From NCBI GenBank assembly GCA_902518155.1, contig CABYFA010000001.1, positions 133,942 to 197,941 on the forward strand: DNA of 64,000 nt. The letters run 5' to 3'. The stretch is from an uncultured Pelagibacteraceae bacterium. Lineage in GTDB: Bacteria; Pseudomonadota; Alphaproteobacteria; Pelagibacterales; Pelagibacteraceae. Shown in pieces: positions 63,855 to 64,000 of the stretch (position 1 is the first letter of the stretch; each line of letters starts with the position of its first letter). The notes beneath the pieces are model-generated. The model saw nothing but the letters and a program-made list of their open reading frames with translations. It made no database searches and had not been told where the DNA came from. A program made the translations under genes and the position numbers.

Positions 63855-63987
63855 ATTTTTCTTTTACAAAATTTTTAATTGTGGTTCTGAAATAACTAAG
63901 ATTTTTATGGTGTTGATTGATGCTGGATTCAAAAAGAATTCTATATTTCTTCCTTTTACTATCTTCATAATCTAAAACAAAAGTCAT
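63853..63987 (-). CDS. Small ORF at window edge, unknown
   Basis: A 44-codon open frame from the ATG at 63985-63987, MTFVLDYEDSKRKKYRILFE onward, ending VKEK-stop at 63853-63855. The frame is open further upstream to the window edge, so it may be the end of a larger gene. No family recognised. Its stop overlaps the direct repeat in front of the next ORF. Weak support. Confidence 0.35.
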   Translation of the reverse strand: MTFVLDYEDSKRKKYRILFESSINQHHKNLSYFRTTIKNFVKEK

Positions 63988-64000
63988 ATAATTCTTTATC

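Noticed and set aside
1-64000. CRISPR arrays, IS elements, rRNA operons
   Set aside because: No regularly spaced repeats, transposase genes or rRNA sequence were seen in the window.

Overview
The window is a very AT-rich (by eye about 30% G+C), densely packed chromosome segment. It most likely comes from a streamlined marine alphaproteobacterium of the SAR11 clade (Pelagibacterales, Candidatus Pelagibacter-like). The evidence is the base composition, stop/start overlaps at many junctions, intergenic gaps mostly below 50 bp, alphaproteobacterial gene orders (rpiB-glyA-nrdR-ribDEBH-nusB-thiL-hppA; folK-relA/spoT-pyrE-pdxJ-acpS-lepB-rnc-recO; bamE-cyt c chaperone-rpmF-plsX-ihfA), a four-subunit sarcosine oxidase operon, and a SAM-II/SAM-V riboswitch tandem upstream of metY. 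No complete prophage, IS element, CRISPR array or rRNA operon was seen.

Layout. 1-11 kb: lipB (cut by the window edge), mgtE, panC, galU-ugd, ridA, topA, plsY, a dihydroorotase-like pyrC, pyrB and ruvX. 11-17.8 kb: gatCAB, an O-methyltransferase, trhO, a MATE exporter and a secreted nuclease. 17.8-24.5 kb (minus strand): an ABC permease and binding protein without an ATPase, then soxG/A/D/B. A tRNA-Ser(GCU) and slt follow. 26.9-34.6 kb: dapA-smpB-folK-spoT-pyrE-pdxJ-acpS-lepB-rnc-recO; lepB carries a one-base frameshift in a T tract. 34.6-43 kb: hemB, an Asp/Asn hydroxylase-like gene, rpiB-glyA-nrdR and the riboflavin/nusB/thiL run. 43-48 kb: hppA, bamE, rpmF-plsX-ihfA, a tRNA-Glu and a GIY-YIG protein.

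48-52.4 kb is the most accessory-looking part: a double-domain glycosyltransferase, a tyrosine recombinase, a small membrane protein, and a G+C-rich structured RNA region of about 180 nt. That RNA ends in a terminator-like hairpin containing part of a Shine-Dalgarno sequence. It is followed directly by a 29-codon membrane microprotein and then ogt, and after ogt by about 400 bp of non-coding DNA. I do not recognise this RNA and consider it the best candidate for something undescribed.

52.4-63.3 kb returns to core genes: two transporters, hom, argC, rpsI-rplM, riboswitch-controlled metY, ctaA, a chorismate mutase domain, rpmG, a MerR regulator, glpX, a short SbmA and an NDUFS4-like complex I subunit. 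The right end (63.33-64.0 kb) begins with a 24-nt tRNA-Pro 3' remnant, followed by short repeats and unrecognised small ORFs. This looks like the edge of an element integrated in a tRNA gene and continuing beyond the window.

Functionally the segment supports one-carbon and sulfur amino-acid metabolism (soxBDAG, glyA, metY, hom), pyrimidine, riboflavin, PLP and pantothenate synthesis, translation, envelope assembly and proton-pumping pyrophosphate energetics.
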